A stretch of 64,000 bases of DNA from Siphonodentalium dalli (Eukaryota; Mollusca; Scaphopoda; Gadilida; Siphonodentaliidae): the NCBI GenBank assembly GCA_032622095.1, contig CP136067.1:119091281-119155280 (forward strand). The letters are read 5' to 3'. The position numbers were made by a program, and so were the translations under genes. This document shows positions 44,680-56,932 of the stretch, piece by piece. The stretch's first letter is position 1. Every line of letters starts with the position of its first letter. The notes below the pieces were generated by a model, which did no database searches, had not been told where the DNA came from, and saw only the letters and a program-made list of their open reading frames with translations.

Positions 44680-45738
44680 ATGTCATCAACACAATCATTA
44701 CCCACGATTGAATCTGTGGATGATTTCGACAGTTCCAACAACGAGTCTCTATATTCTTCAGAATTAGACACAACCACACGTTTCTACGGACGACTTGGCT
44801 ATGGTAGTCTGGAACAATATACAGAATTTCTGATTGCTTACTATCTAAATAAGTACTATCTATGGGTATTTCTGGCACTTGGCGTTCCGGGCAACATTTT
44901 CGCAATCGCCACGGCGCTGCGTCTAAAACCAATGACATCTTGGTCGTTATACATTCTGGTTCTGGCGGTGGTCGACGGAAGCGCAATAATCTCTAAACTA
45001 TTATACTTCAAGCTAGAGGGCTATGGCTTGGTTTGGTTATGCGGCTTATTGATGTTTTTTTCAGACTTCACGTCTATTTATGCTAATTATATACTCGTAG
45101 CAATGACTGTGGAGCGATTCATAGCCATAAGATTTCCATTCAAAGCAGGAGAGTTTTGCACCATAAAAAAAGCAAGTATCATTTTAGCAGTAAGCGGATT
45201 TGTTGCTATGGGTCTGTGCAGCCATTATCTAATGTCTGCTGGTGTCTACTATCGTATTAATGGACACTCGTGGTATTGCCATACCAACAGAGATAAGTGG
45301 GAGTTTGATTTTTTCTATACCCAAGTATGGCCCTGGATTGATGTGACGGTATTTTTATTAATCCCGTCCATCGTGTTGCTCTTGTGCAATGGGATGATTA
45401 TATTGGCGATACGTCGATCGCATGCTCTTCAGAATCAGATGGCGAACAATAAAACGCAAGAGAATGTGAAACAGCAGCGCCAGATCACAACGATGCTTCT
45501 CACAGTGTCCACCATGTTCGTCATTCTCAATCTACCTTACTGTTATATCCGTATGGATAAAATGCTTCGAGACTCCACCAACGACACCGACAAACAGTAT
45601 GTTACCAAGTTAATGGGTAAACAGATTGCTCATTTCATGGCCGATGCCAACCATGTCATCAACTTCTATATGTACTGTATAAGTGGTAGAAAATTCAGAA
45701 AAACTTTCATTGACAACGTGATCAAATGTAAACCTTAG
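44680..45738 (+). CDS. Rhodopsin-class (family A) peptide-type G protein-coupled receptor, 352 aa, single coding exon
   Basis: Seven hydrophobic segments at about residues 57-80, 88-110, 121-147, 163-184, 217-244, 270-291 and 314-335. Class A marks: GN in TM1 (GVPGNIF, 68-74), LAVVD in TM2, ERF at 145-147 in place of DRY, a Pro in TM5 (LLIPS), LP in TM6 (FVILNLPY), and NFYMY at 328-332 in place of NPxxY. Cys121 and Cys200 can form the usual disulfide. Asn21 (NES) is a possible glycosylation site on the extracellular N-terminus. A basic patch (GRKFRKTF) follows TM7. This pattern fits the lophotrochozoan-expanded neuropeptide-receptor-like (FMRFamide-receptor-like) group. The ligand is unknown. 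The ORF is intact and has a splice acceptor just upstream. Confidence 0.9.
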   Translation: MSSTQSLPTIESVDDFDSSNNESLYSSELDTTTRFYGRLGYGSLEQYTEFLIAYYLNKYYLWVFLALGVPGNIFAIATALRLKPMTSWSLYILVLAVVDGSAIISKLLYFKLEGYGLVWLCGLLMFFSDFTSIYANYILVAMTVERFIAIRFPFKAGEFCTIKKASIILAVSGFVAMGLCSHYLMSAGVYYRINGHSWYCHTNRDKWEFDFFYTQVWPWIDVTVFLLIPSIVLLLCNGMIILAIRRSHALQNQMANNKTQENVKQQRQITTMLLTVSTMFVILNLPYCYIRMDKMLRDSTNDTDKQYVTKLMGKQIAHFMADANHVINFYMYCISGRKFRKTFIDNVIKCKP

Positions 45739-46080
45739 GAAAGGAACCCCTCGATATATACAACACATGCGTCACGAGTTACGCAACTCCCAAATTGACA
45801 TGTGTGAAAGGATGAGGGACTCGTGTTTTATCCTATATATACGAGAGTAACTGTTCGTTCTACCGCAAGTGTATCCGACTCTGTCTCTTCGAACATGAAT
45901 GTCTCCAATCTGAAATCGATTGAACCTAAAGCCATGGTGGTATACTATGTACCATGTTAACGTGAGATCAGTTAATAATAAGATTATGACAATCCACAAC
46001 ATTATCCCGGAACAGGAAGTTTATCTTCTGGCGTTGGCCAAGACCTGGCTAAATTAAGGACGGTGACACAGTGGTGTTAT

Positions 46081-46086
46081 AATAAA
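46081..46086 (+). terminator. AATAAA polyadenylation signal for the receptor
   Basis: First canonical hexamer downstream, 343 bases after the stop codon. The intervening 3' UTR shows no other structure. Confidence 0.45.
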
Positions 46087-46548
46087 ACAGTTATATCACA
46101 CACGAACCATGATCACATGGAACAGGTGGAATGATCAGTTTAAAAATCAAACGTAACGTCTTTGTACTCAATAATGGCTGCATGCATGACCTCTCTACGT
46201 TTGGCGATGATTTGTATGGTTAGTTCGTGGCATGCTGGAAGAAAGTGATATAGCCAGAAACATCTGTTTTATTGTGTGTATATATAACAGCATTCTTTAT
46301 TGTGTGTATAAAACATTTAATTGTATATATATATATAACATTGAATTGACCACCCATGTATATTATGCAGCGCCTAAGAACACATCTTCGTGAAATAGGC
46401 GCTCTACAAATGTGAATACTAATAATAACAAGCAGTCGCAGACGACGGTATCCCCCCACCGAAGTGTGCAATTGGGGAAGTGCATTCTCAATAATTTTTG
46501 CGTTCTCAGTATGTGCTAAACAAGAGGTGGGATTTTGTCAAAAAGCCT

Positions 46549-47096
46549 GGCTTGCGAACTCATTTTAGGTACTGACATTTGTGGAAATTAGCCATGTGAC
46601 GTCGTCCATTTGCACCAAAAATAATAAACAAAGTCCAATAACTTTGCTGAAAATATCCGACCGGATCTGATTTGCGAACTCGTTCTAGATACTGGTCATG
46701 TGAACTCATATACCAAAAATCTTTGAAATCCGTTGACATTTGTGGAAATGAGCCCTGTGCATGACGTCGTCCATTTGCACACAAAAAATAAACAAAGTCC
46801 AATAAGTCCGCTTAAAATATCCGACCGGACCTGGCTTGCGAACTCGTTATAGAGATACTGGTCAAGTGAACTCATATACCAAATATATTTGAAATCCGTT
46901 GAGATTTGTGGAAATGAACTCTGTAACGTCGTCTATTTGCCAGTTGGTAAATTCGACAAAAATAATAAACAAAGTCCAATAACTCCGGTAAAAATATCTG
47001 GCCGGACCTGGCTTGCCAATTCATTCTATGTAATGGTCAGGTGAACTGATATACCAAAACTCTTTGAAATCCGTTGACATTCGTTCAAGTTATGAC
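46549..47096. repeat. Degenerate tandem repeat, about three and a half units of 150-190 bp
   Basis: Each unit carries 'ggcttgcgaactcgtt', 'tgaactcatataccaaa', 'tttgaaatccgttgacat', 'gtcgtccatttgca' and 'aataaacaaagtccaataa'. It ends next to 'gacggacggacagacagac'. Confidence 0.85.
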
Positions 47097-47895
47097 TCTT
47101 ACAAATTCGGGACGGGTGGACGGACGGACAGACAGACGGAACCCATTCCTATATCCCCCGTAATTTTTGGCTGAGTTCGCATCCGGTGAAGTTATTATTA
47201 CGCCCTATTGGTGTTTACTGCTACGCTGTTCTGGCCGTGTCAATAGAGCTATGGGGATATCTCGCAGAACAACACATTTCGGGCTTCACGCGATGCGAGT
47301 TATTTTATGAAATTGTAGTAGAACGAAGATTATGTCCTATTCCCACAATATAACACAAAAGGTGACATTCAATGTTTTTCTGGGGATATTTCGAAGATTA
47401 GTAATATAACAAAGACATCAGGTATCATTTGCAGAAGATGTAATTTATTTTCGGTATATATACAACAAACTTTTGTATCCGCCTCGCCAAATATTACGAT
47501 GAATAAAAAAAGCGGAACGACGATTAATAGGTAACTGAAGCAACTTCGATAAGAAATAATTATTCAACAATCACGGTCCGACGTTGCATACATGATATAT
47601 ACCGTATACTAATATATACTAGTCAAATAGTAACATATACTACTAAATGTATTGTATTGGCACTGTATTTTTTATGAACTGTTTTCAGTTTATATATTCG
47701 TTAATTGTGTTATTTTTGATGAATACAAAAAAAAAGGAGCTATTGGGTATCTTTGATTGATAACGTATATTGCGTACCGTTTAGACTTTTTGCAGGATGT
47801 ATGTATTCACGGATGTATCTTCGGGGATGTCTCATTGTTGCAGTACGTAACTTTTATGACCGCGTTAATTGCTTTCGATATTAGGTGTGAACAAT
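47097..47895. other. Non-coding stretch
   Basis: 47205-47260 shares 'attacgccct' and 'agagctatgg' with 21985-22060. No gene supported. Confidence 0.5.
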
Positions 47896-48664
47896 GGTTT
47901 CTTGGCATTCAATGGACGCATGGAGGTTTTATTTATAGAAATTGGGATTTTTTGGGACACATTAAAAGTTGTAGTGCGACCCCGAGTCGAGTCCGGTAAA
48001 AGGTGTAGTTGGGAATTTAAATTTCGTTTATTGTCGTTTACACTCTTGAAGATTTTATTGCGGGAACACACTGCATAATATAACAGTTAACATTACTGAT
48101 GAAGTATGTATCAGTTGGAATGTAGACTAACGGTCGTATTGCGAAGTTTCGGGTGTGTATTTATTCCGATTAGTAGGTGAATGAGAAACATGCAGTGATA
48201 AGCCGTAGTACGGTAGTTGTAATAATACGAAGGATTTGTTGTTTTAACTGAATTCTGAGGTGGTTTCATTCACGAAACCAATATATCTGACTATGGTTTT
48301 CTTGTTTTGTTTGCGTTTGCGCTTAAGGCAATGTATGGTGTAGACCTGGGCGGGAATTGCTGAGAAGGTCCCACCCGCTACATTGTACAGAAATATGAGT
48401 CGGCTTATTAATTCCAAGCTGCAAAACAGAGTTCAGTCCCCCCCATGTCGGACCACTGCCGGTATGTGTTCGATTCGGCATATCTTAATTTCGCCCTCCG
48501 GGTGTATAATCAGCTACGGTTTCTTGGCATTCAATGGACGCATGGAGGTTTTATTTATAGAAATTGGGATTTTTTGGGACACATTAAAAGTTGTAGTGCG
48601 ACCCCGAGTCGAGTCCGGTAAAAGGTGTAGTTGGGAATTTAAATTTCGTTTATTGTCGTTTACA
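47896..48664. repeat. Perfect 147-bp direct repeat, copies 622 bp apart
   Basis: 47896-48042 and 48518-48664 are identical as far as I can read, from 'ggtttcttggcattcaatgg' to 'ttattgtcgtttaca'. Their flanks are unrelated. The 475 bp between holds no supported gene. Confidence 0.93.
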
Positions 48665-48676
48665 TTATTATATCAT

Positions 48677-48779
48677 GCAGCGGGCATGCTTGATGGACCC
48701 ATGGCTCGTTATTTGCATTCCAAGAAGTGCGAGCCGATTAATTCTAACGGGAATTCGCGCGTTAACCATTAGCCCGCTG
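48677..48779. repeat. Short inverted-repeat unit (GCAGCGGGC ends)
   Basis: 'gcagcgggc' at 48677 and 'gcccgctgc' at 48771-48779 bound about 103 bp. Confidence 0.45.
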
Positions 48780-49239
48780 CGCGTTATGTGTTTCTATTGT
48801 TCTTTAAACTTCTTTGTTCCATTGTTATTTGAACATCTTTCGTTTATGTTCACGTGACACGAATAGGAATGCTATCTACTACTATACTGCACGGGGATTT
48901 GACGATTGTATAAGAAATTTAATTCGAACATGAATCCTACGAGGTGTTTGTTTATATCGGTGTTTAACATGTTATTTAATATCGTTTAGTGAACTTTTTC
49001 ATTTAGTTATACGCGACAAATATCGGCATGTTATATTCCAAATGAATTGGGATGGTAATTATTAACCAATTCCCACGTTACTCCTTCGTGCTGTTTGTAA
49101 ATATTGACTTTTCATTTCTTTGTATGCGGATATACCGGAGCTATGAATAGAGATGTTATTAAGAAAAGTTCCAACACTAACCCTTCACATTGGTTGTTTA
49201 ACATGCAATGTTGCCTAACTATAAGCATCATTTGTATTT

Positions 49240-49800
49240 ATGTGTACCGATGATATATCAGAATGCTATATGCATTGAAGAATGTTCAGAAATTACCCTT
49301 CATGTGACCATGTTTTAATTGATCCTCGTGGGAGAGGGGGCATATTATAATTAGTCCTCATTGGACCATATTTTAATTGACCCTCGTGGGACTATATTGT
49401 ATTTCACCCCAGTGGAACCGTAGTTTAATAAACACTGATGACACCATATTTTAATTTACCCTCATGGAAACATACATGTATTTAAATTAATCCTTATGAG
49501 AGGTCATATCAGGAGTGCATTACTTGAGGTCATTCTTAGATAAGCATTACGCCCTCCTAGGGTGTATAGTGGCAAGTATATCTTACACTGTCGCAGGGGG
49601 TGGTGGACCAAATGTGATTAAAACATACTCGGTATTTGCGTAATTGGATACTAAATGTGATTAGAAAAGTGCTCGGTGTTTGCGTACTTGAACCATGTTA
49701 CGAAGATCGCAAATTTTTGCCCGATTATTATTCTGCATGCTATTTCATGCGCTATTCAGACCACTATTTCAAATGAAATTAGAAAAAAATATCACAAATA
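49240..49800. repeat. Dispersed repeat with internal minisatellite, copy B
   Basis: Same order of flanks and core as 22120-23130, with a shorter array ('ggaccatattttaattgacc', 49305-49510). It includes 'aggagtgcattacttgagg', 'cattacgccctc' and 'cgattattattctgcatgc'. Confidence 0.82.
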
Positions 49801-50292
49801 ATCGACCACATAGGCGTTACCTATATACAGATTGTTCACAATCACCACATTAAAGTTGTTATATTGTATATATGGCTAATATTGTGATCTTGAGGGCGTT
49901 ACCATTTCTGACTATGTTTTTTTTGTTCGTTTCTCTAATGGCGTTAGTTTGTTAAAGTAAAGTAAAGTAAATTAAAAGTTGGAGTTCTGTGAGCCTATCG
50001 TCGCTGGGCTTCTAAAAGGTCCTACCTTCCATTTTGGCGCGAAACTTTTTATTGCATATTCGGAATCAATCAACTGCAGATCAGATAAGAGATTTAACGC
50101 AAATTACCACCGAAATAAACCACTTTGTTATGCCTTTATAGATAAATAATATACCCCATCTTCAGTTTTATCTGTATTTTTTATTTGATAGCTATTATAT
50201 TAGTCTTGAAATCTGGATTAATATAAAACTTATGTTGTCGTTGTAATTGTGGCGCAGCAGAGACAGGCCATCTTCATTAGGGTACGTTTTTA

Positions 50293-50661
50293 CCCTGTGC
50301 CAATGCATTCTCTTATATATGCGAGTCGACCATAGGTCGCCTCGCATATATAAGAGAATGCATTGGCCTAACAATTCTTTACAATTTTAATAATTTGTTC
50401 TTGTATTCTTTAACAATTTTATAATTTCACCCATACAGAGCCCCAGACCAACATGAGCAGACGACACTCTTCTATGTGCTTCTATATATGTGTGGGGCTC
50501 CCTGCAGGGTAATGGATGTTTTTTTATTTTATGTCCTAAAAATTGTAAGAAACATTTATTTAAAAAACAGGATAAAAAATTGTTAAGCCAATGAATTCTC
50601 TTATATATGCGAGGCGACCTATGGTCGACTCGCATATATAAGAGAATGCATTGGCACAGGG
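50293..50661. mobile_element. Twin-hairpin element, family A, copy 2 (369 bp)
   Basis: Same 69-bp hairpins as 32500-32760, at 50299-50367 and 50587-50655, in the same inverted arrangement. A longer 219-bp centre separates them. TA lies outside both ends ('tta|ccctgtgcc' and 'ggcacaggg|taa'). One extra mismatch ('aatgaatt') is present in the right hairpin. Confidence 0.92.
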
Positions 50662-51540
50662 TAAAAAAAATTGCCATGCATTCTTTTGCATGCATTTCGG
50701 TATAGCAAGCTACATTTGTACCAGAAATAAAATGGAAAAATACTAATTATTATATGCATCATTTTGTACCACGGCTAACTACTTTAGAAGTATAGACAAA
50801 TATGTAGTTACACTAGTATAGCGATGCTATCGACATTTACCTGTAATTAGCCTGCAATTATTTCGCAAGAATGAATCATGCAGGTATTTTAGGACAATTT
50901 GTTAGTACCACCGTCACATGTGGAGCTACCGATATTGTACTTCTCGTGTCGTTAGCTATATTAAATATGTATTGTATATAATGCATATTGCCGTTCATAG
51001 TCTGACACCATATGTTTCTAGGACAATATGCCAGAAACAAATACCGTGCACAATTGCCAGTGTTGAACATACCCTTACTGTCTGTTATATATTCATGTTT
51101 ATGCTATATTTTTGAAATTTTTCCCATTGATGACTTATTTCAATAAAATCTTCTATCTTGTTAGTCTTCAAATTATGTTTATTATATCTGCATTGCAATG
51201 ATCAATCATGAATCATGCAATAACTCATCGCATTTCGTTGCTCTAATAAGTGATACACCAAACCAATGCACATTATCTAATTATTCCAAACAAAAAAAAT
51301 TATCTGTGTGCAATATATTTATAATCTTTAAAATAACTTCATCGAAAATAAACGCTCTTTAAAATAATGTATATGAAGAAAATAAACGCTCTTTAAAATA
51401 ATTTATAAAAAACGCTTTTCATCATCGTTAACATCGTTATGACTACATTGGTAAAATCATGAAAATCAACTGTGTGAACGTTTAGCATAACTCGTCATTG
51501 TGTCCGACCTTAAACACTGCCATGGGGAATATGTTTATAT
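50662..51540. other. Non-coding stretch
   Basis: A small duplication 'aataaacgctctttaaaata' occurs at about 51347-51400. Otherwise nothing recognised. Confidence 0.5.
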
Positions 51541-52644
51541 GTGCATTTAAACTGATATAGAACTGTATACAGATCTGTATAAAGTCACATGTCGCGCATT
51601 ACTGTGATCACAATATGAGTACTAATAGTGAACGCGCGCTGATCAGTACTCTGGTAATTGAATAATTCACTACGAGTCGTTTCAGTTTAGGCCAGACATA
51701 AAAATGTATCAACTATCAGCAGACAACAGCGATTTGGTATGTGCCGCATGTATTTAAAGTGTATACTTATACCACTTGATAATGGTTCGAAGAAAGAATG
51801 AAAATCGCATAGGAATGCACAACAAACAACCGTGTGCACAAATAAAGAGGCTGGAGAGCACCCATATAGCTTTAGATGGCGATTGCACCAATATTTAGGA
51901 TTTCAGGTGATCATCTATATATCTAGATGTCTCCTGTTTGACACCATCTGGGCGGTGGCAATTTTGGATCTGTGTGGAATGGGTATCCACCCTACAACAC
52001 CCTTTATTTGACCAAATGTAGTAAAAATTCCAACTGATGACAATTCCAATGTTGACCCAATGTAGGACAATCTATTTTTTTTTAATTAACTAGCAGTTTT
52101 TGACTGGCCACGGGGAGGGACCAGGAAACAATCTTTCCAAGTGTTGGAAATTTCCAACCTGACACCCACCCCCATAAGGTTGGAAAACTTCCAGCTGATG
52201 GCCATTCCAGCCCAAAAAATTGATAAAAAGTAGGAAATTATGCAAATATTGGTCCGAAAACAATACCCCCCCCCATATAATGTTTGAAAATCAAACTACA
52301 AGATCATTTTCAACCTATTGTTGGTTTGGAAATTACAACTAATGTTGTGTCAGGTATGAAATTTCCAACTGTTGAAAATTTTGACCAAAGTTGCCACGTC
52401 CCTGTCCGTGTTCAATATTCGAAATACACGGGTTGAAATGACAACGAACGCTAAAACACATTCGCCAAGCCCGAGCAACAATTAATCAAAACAGATTTGC
52501 CTGGCACAATGCTTCGGCGTTGACCGTGACGTATTTGCTCACACGAACTAATACCGTTTTCTTTCTGTGTGCATTTCTATATCAACCCGTTTACACTAGT
52601 CTGCGTGTAGATCTGTGTACAGTTATATAGCAATGTAAATGCAC
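51541..52644. mobile_element. TIR element related to the MITE at 62920 (long form, about 1.1 kb)
   Basis: Left 'gtgcatttaaactgatatag' and right 'tatagcaatgtaaatgcac' are inverted. Internal blocks 'cgcgcattactgtgatcac' and 'tcagtactctggtaattga' (left), and 'taccgttttctttctgtgtg' (right), are shared with 62920-63197. The centre (52010-52400) has repeated 'aatttccaact' phrases, also seen at 57895-58090. Confidence 0.72.
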
Positions 52645-52849
52645 CCTAAGGCAGTGCTAACAAGATCTAGCTGATCTTTCTTGCTTGAGATTGAAATTGG
52701 ATTTTCCGTAAGTCACTTGTGGGTTGCAACCCACAAGTCACTCAAACAAAAGATCGCACCTCACAAGTATACTCACGTCGGTCCGCCCGGACGTCCGCGT
52801 CCGTTCACATTTTTTTTTAATTTTCCATCGATAACTCCGGATTGGATTA

Positions 52850-52987
52850 CTGGATCTGAACCAAAGTTGGTATGTGTGTTTCCCAGCTACAAGTACGGGC
52901 CAAGTTAGAATATGGGTTCCGATCTGAACCAAAGTTGGTATGCGTATTTCCCAGCTAAAGACACAGGCCAAGTTCGAATATGGGTTT
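52850..52987. repeat. Tandem duplication, about 66-bp unit, two copies
   Basis: 'gatctgaaccaaagttggta' through 'gccaagttagaatatgggtt' occurs twice in a row. Confidence 0.85.
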
Positions 52988-52997
52988 TTTTCTCGCG

Positions 52998-53096
52998 TGA
53001 TATCCCACAGGTCCCTGGCACAATAGACCCCAGCCACACAAACATATATGTCTTTGAGTGGTTGGGTTCTATTGTTCCAGGGACCTGTGTGATATC
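52998..53096. repeat. Inverted repeat around 'cacaggtccctgg'
   Basis: 'gatatcccacaggtccctgg' at the left pairs with 'ccagggacctgtgtgatatc' at the right, with arms of about 45 bp including small differences. Confidence 0.8.
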
Positions 53097-53974
53097 CCCC
53101 GAAAACATTGATATTTCTCTCGGTAATTTTCTCGGTGATCAATATAGCTCCAACAGTAATTTCCGTTAAACAATGGAAACGAAATGCAGGTTAATGGTCT
53201 GAATGTTGACAATTTTCAACGTCAATCTTTGATGAACAGAAAACACCTTGCTCGTTTTTCCGTTCACGTCTTTATGTTGTAGATAACGGTTGTCTGTGTG
53301 AAAAAATTGCATCTGGACACTGCCCACCCCCACATATGGACACACCACCCTGGCACAATTTACACAAAAACTTTCCTACTATAGAATTCTCATTTAAATT
53401 ATTTGTTGAAAAGTGTCATATCGCAGTTAGGAGTTAACAGTGCCGTATCCGCTCGAGCTATCGACTTGGGGGTTCTAACACCATCACACTCAGAACCCTG
53501 AGCTAGGTTGGTGCGGTCGGCGGGTGTTAATTTCGGCGTTTTTGCGTACATTCATAGCGAATTCGACAGCAACGTATGGGTTAATTTATTCACTTCCGCT
53601 GCAGCTAGCGACTTGTCCGATCGCACATGGATGCATAGGGGTATTCACTTCATGATATAATATGCATTTCCGTGGGCAGGCAGCCAGGGGAGGTGAGGTC
53701 GGCGCATTTTTGGATTTTCCGTTCCTGGCAGAAACGGCCGCAAGTTAGGGGTTAACGGTGCCGAGCTATCGACTTGGGGATTGGAACTTTAGTACATTCA
53801 GGTCCATTCTACACGATAGTGCAAACCCCATCTCGCTCGGACCCCTGGGGGCGGTCCGGTCGGGTGCGGTCGGTGCGGTCGGGTCTTAGTAGGACCGGCA
53901 CATACTATCATGTACTGTATACGGGTCTTTTTGGTCTTCAGAAACGTCCAAACCCCCACCGCTCCATTAACCAA
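53097..53974. repeat. Non-coding stretch with a diverged direct duplication
   Basis: 53425-53530 and 53742-53890 share 'gttaggggttaacggtgcc', 'gagctatcgacttgggg' and 'ggtgcggtcggcggg' type phrases. No gene supported. Confidence 0.55.
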
Positions 53975-55461
<1,487 letters not shown>

Positions 55462-56932
55462 ACACCAAACTAAATCTCCAACTCTATAAAACTTCATATG
55501 GGGTCTCGATGGGGGAATGGTCCTCCGATGTGTCAATATTTCAATTCTTTAATCTCAATAAACCAATACATATGTGGTATGTGAGATATACAAATGAAAA
55601 TACTAATTCATGACAAAAGCACATTTTAACAGGTACATATAGTAATATAATAGTACATGTATATCTAATATCAATATATTAATTGAAGGCACATCCACCC
55701 AGAACTTATATGTCATAAAGCCATTAAGTGTGAGGGAAAACTAGTGTAAACGGGTTGAAAATAAATAATTATGATAATGTCGTTTTAATGAGTCGATTGC
55801 GGCGTGTTCTAAATTATTCCATGTACTGCATGTATAGTTGCACTATAGCGTTCTTGTCAGCAAAAACTGGGATGTACAAAAATATCGAGCAAAACAAAAT
55901 GAACAAAAAGATAACGACCAAGCCGGAGTGGATGTGCCTGTTACAGTATACAGACTATCTATTTATTTGATACACTCGCGTCATTCACACAGGAATGCTG
56001 TCATAGTGACATGCATAAGATACATGTTTAACTGCCGATTTGATTCGATGGGGCACATGAGCTACGGCAAAAGTTTGAATTTGATCATTATATCGTATAT
56101 ATATGGTCAAAGTATGGTATGTTTTAATAAGGTATAGAACAAGTCAGAACCGAACAGAAATTCATATTTCACCATATATAAGCCGAAATTATTTTTGCAT
56201 TCGAATTTTGAAATTTTTGTCATTCGACATATTTGACATAGACTCCGTTGCTAATATGCCCCATCACATCAAGGGCATGTCCACATCAAGCAAATCCTGC
56301 GTACTCAGCGACGATCAATCGATCCCTGTAAAAAATCGTGTTCATACCAACTGAACGACAGGCTATTTCACGAAATCGATGATCCCGTCAATGAAAATAC
56401 CAATATCACGTGATTACATTCAAGTTCGGGGAATTACCGTGGGAAATATTGATCAGTATTATGTTGTGACTGTCACAGAAATACATATCATAGTTTTTTC
56501 CACCCTATATACTTTGCATGTATGCGATTAAAATGTAACATATTCGTGTCCGAAATAAGGTGGACGACTTAATTATCCTAATTTCGCTCGATTGTAAGGC
56601 CTTTATACATGTACATGAGTGCAGAGATGTGGTAACATTAGGGGATTGGGGATGTATCACAATTGGCAAAAAATATTTTCATTTGGCAAAAGTTTTAGCA
56701 AGTCACTTTTTAATTCCTCGAGCAATTTGAAAAATATTGGTCGATCATTACCATTCATTTCCGGACAATCTTACCACATAATTATATTAGTGGTGTTTTA
56801 TAAGGTTTAGGGAAAGTTAACACCTGTATTAAGATGCAGTTAATCTCATGGCATTAATACTGATGGTTGGAGGGATTACTAATCCCCCTGTGATGCGCCC
56901 CTTTGATGAAGCAACCCTTCTACCATTGTACT
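55462..56932. other. Non-coding stretch
   Basis: AT-rich. ORFs up to 99 codons without motifs. No repeats recognised. Confidence 0.5.

Noticed and set aside
44642-44986. Minus-strand ORF of 114 codons
   Set aside because: It is a shadow of the receptor coding strand start.
47896-48664. Short LTR pair (TRIM-like retrotransposon)
   Set aside because: No TG...CA ends, no primer-binding site or polypurine tract, and no flanking duplication seen.
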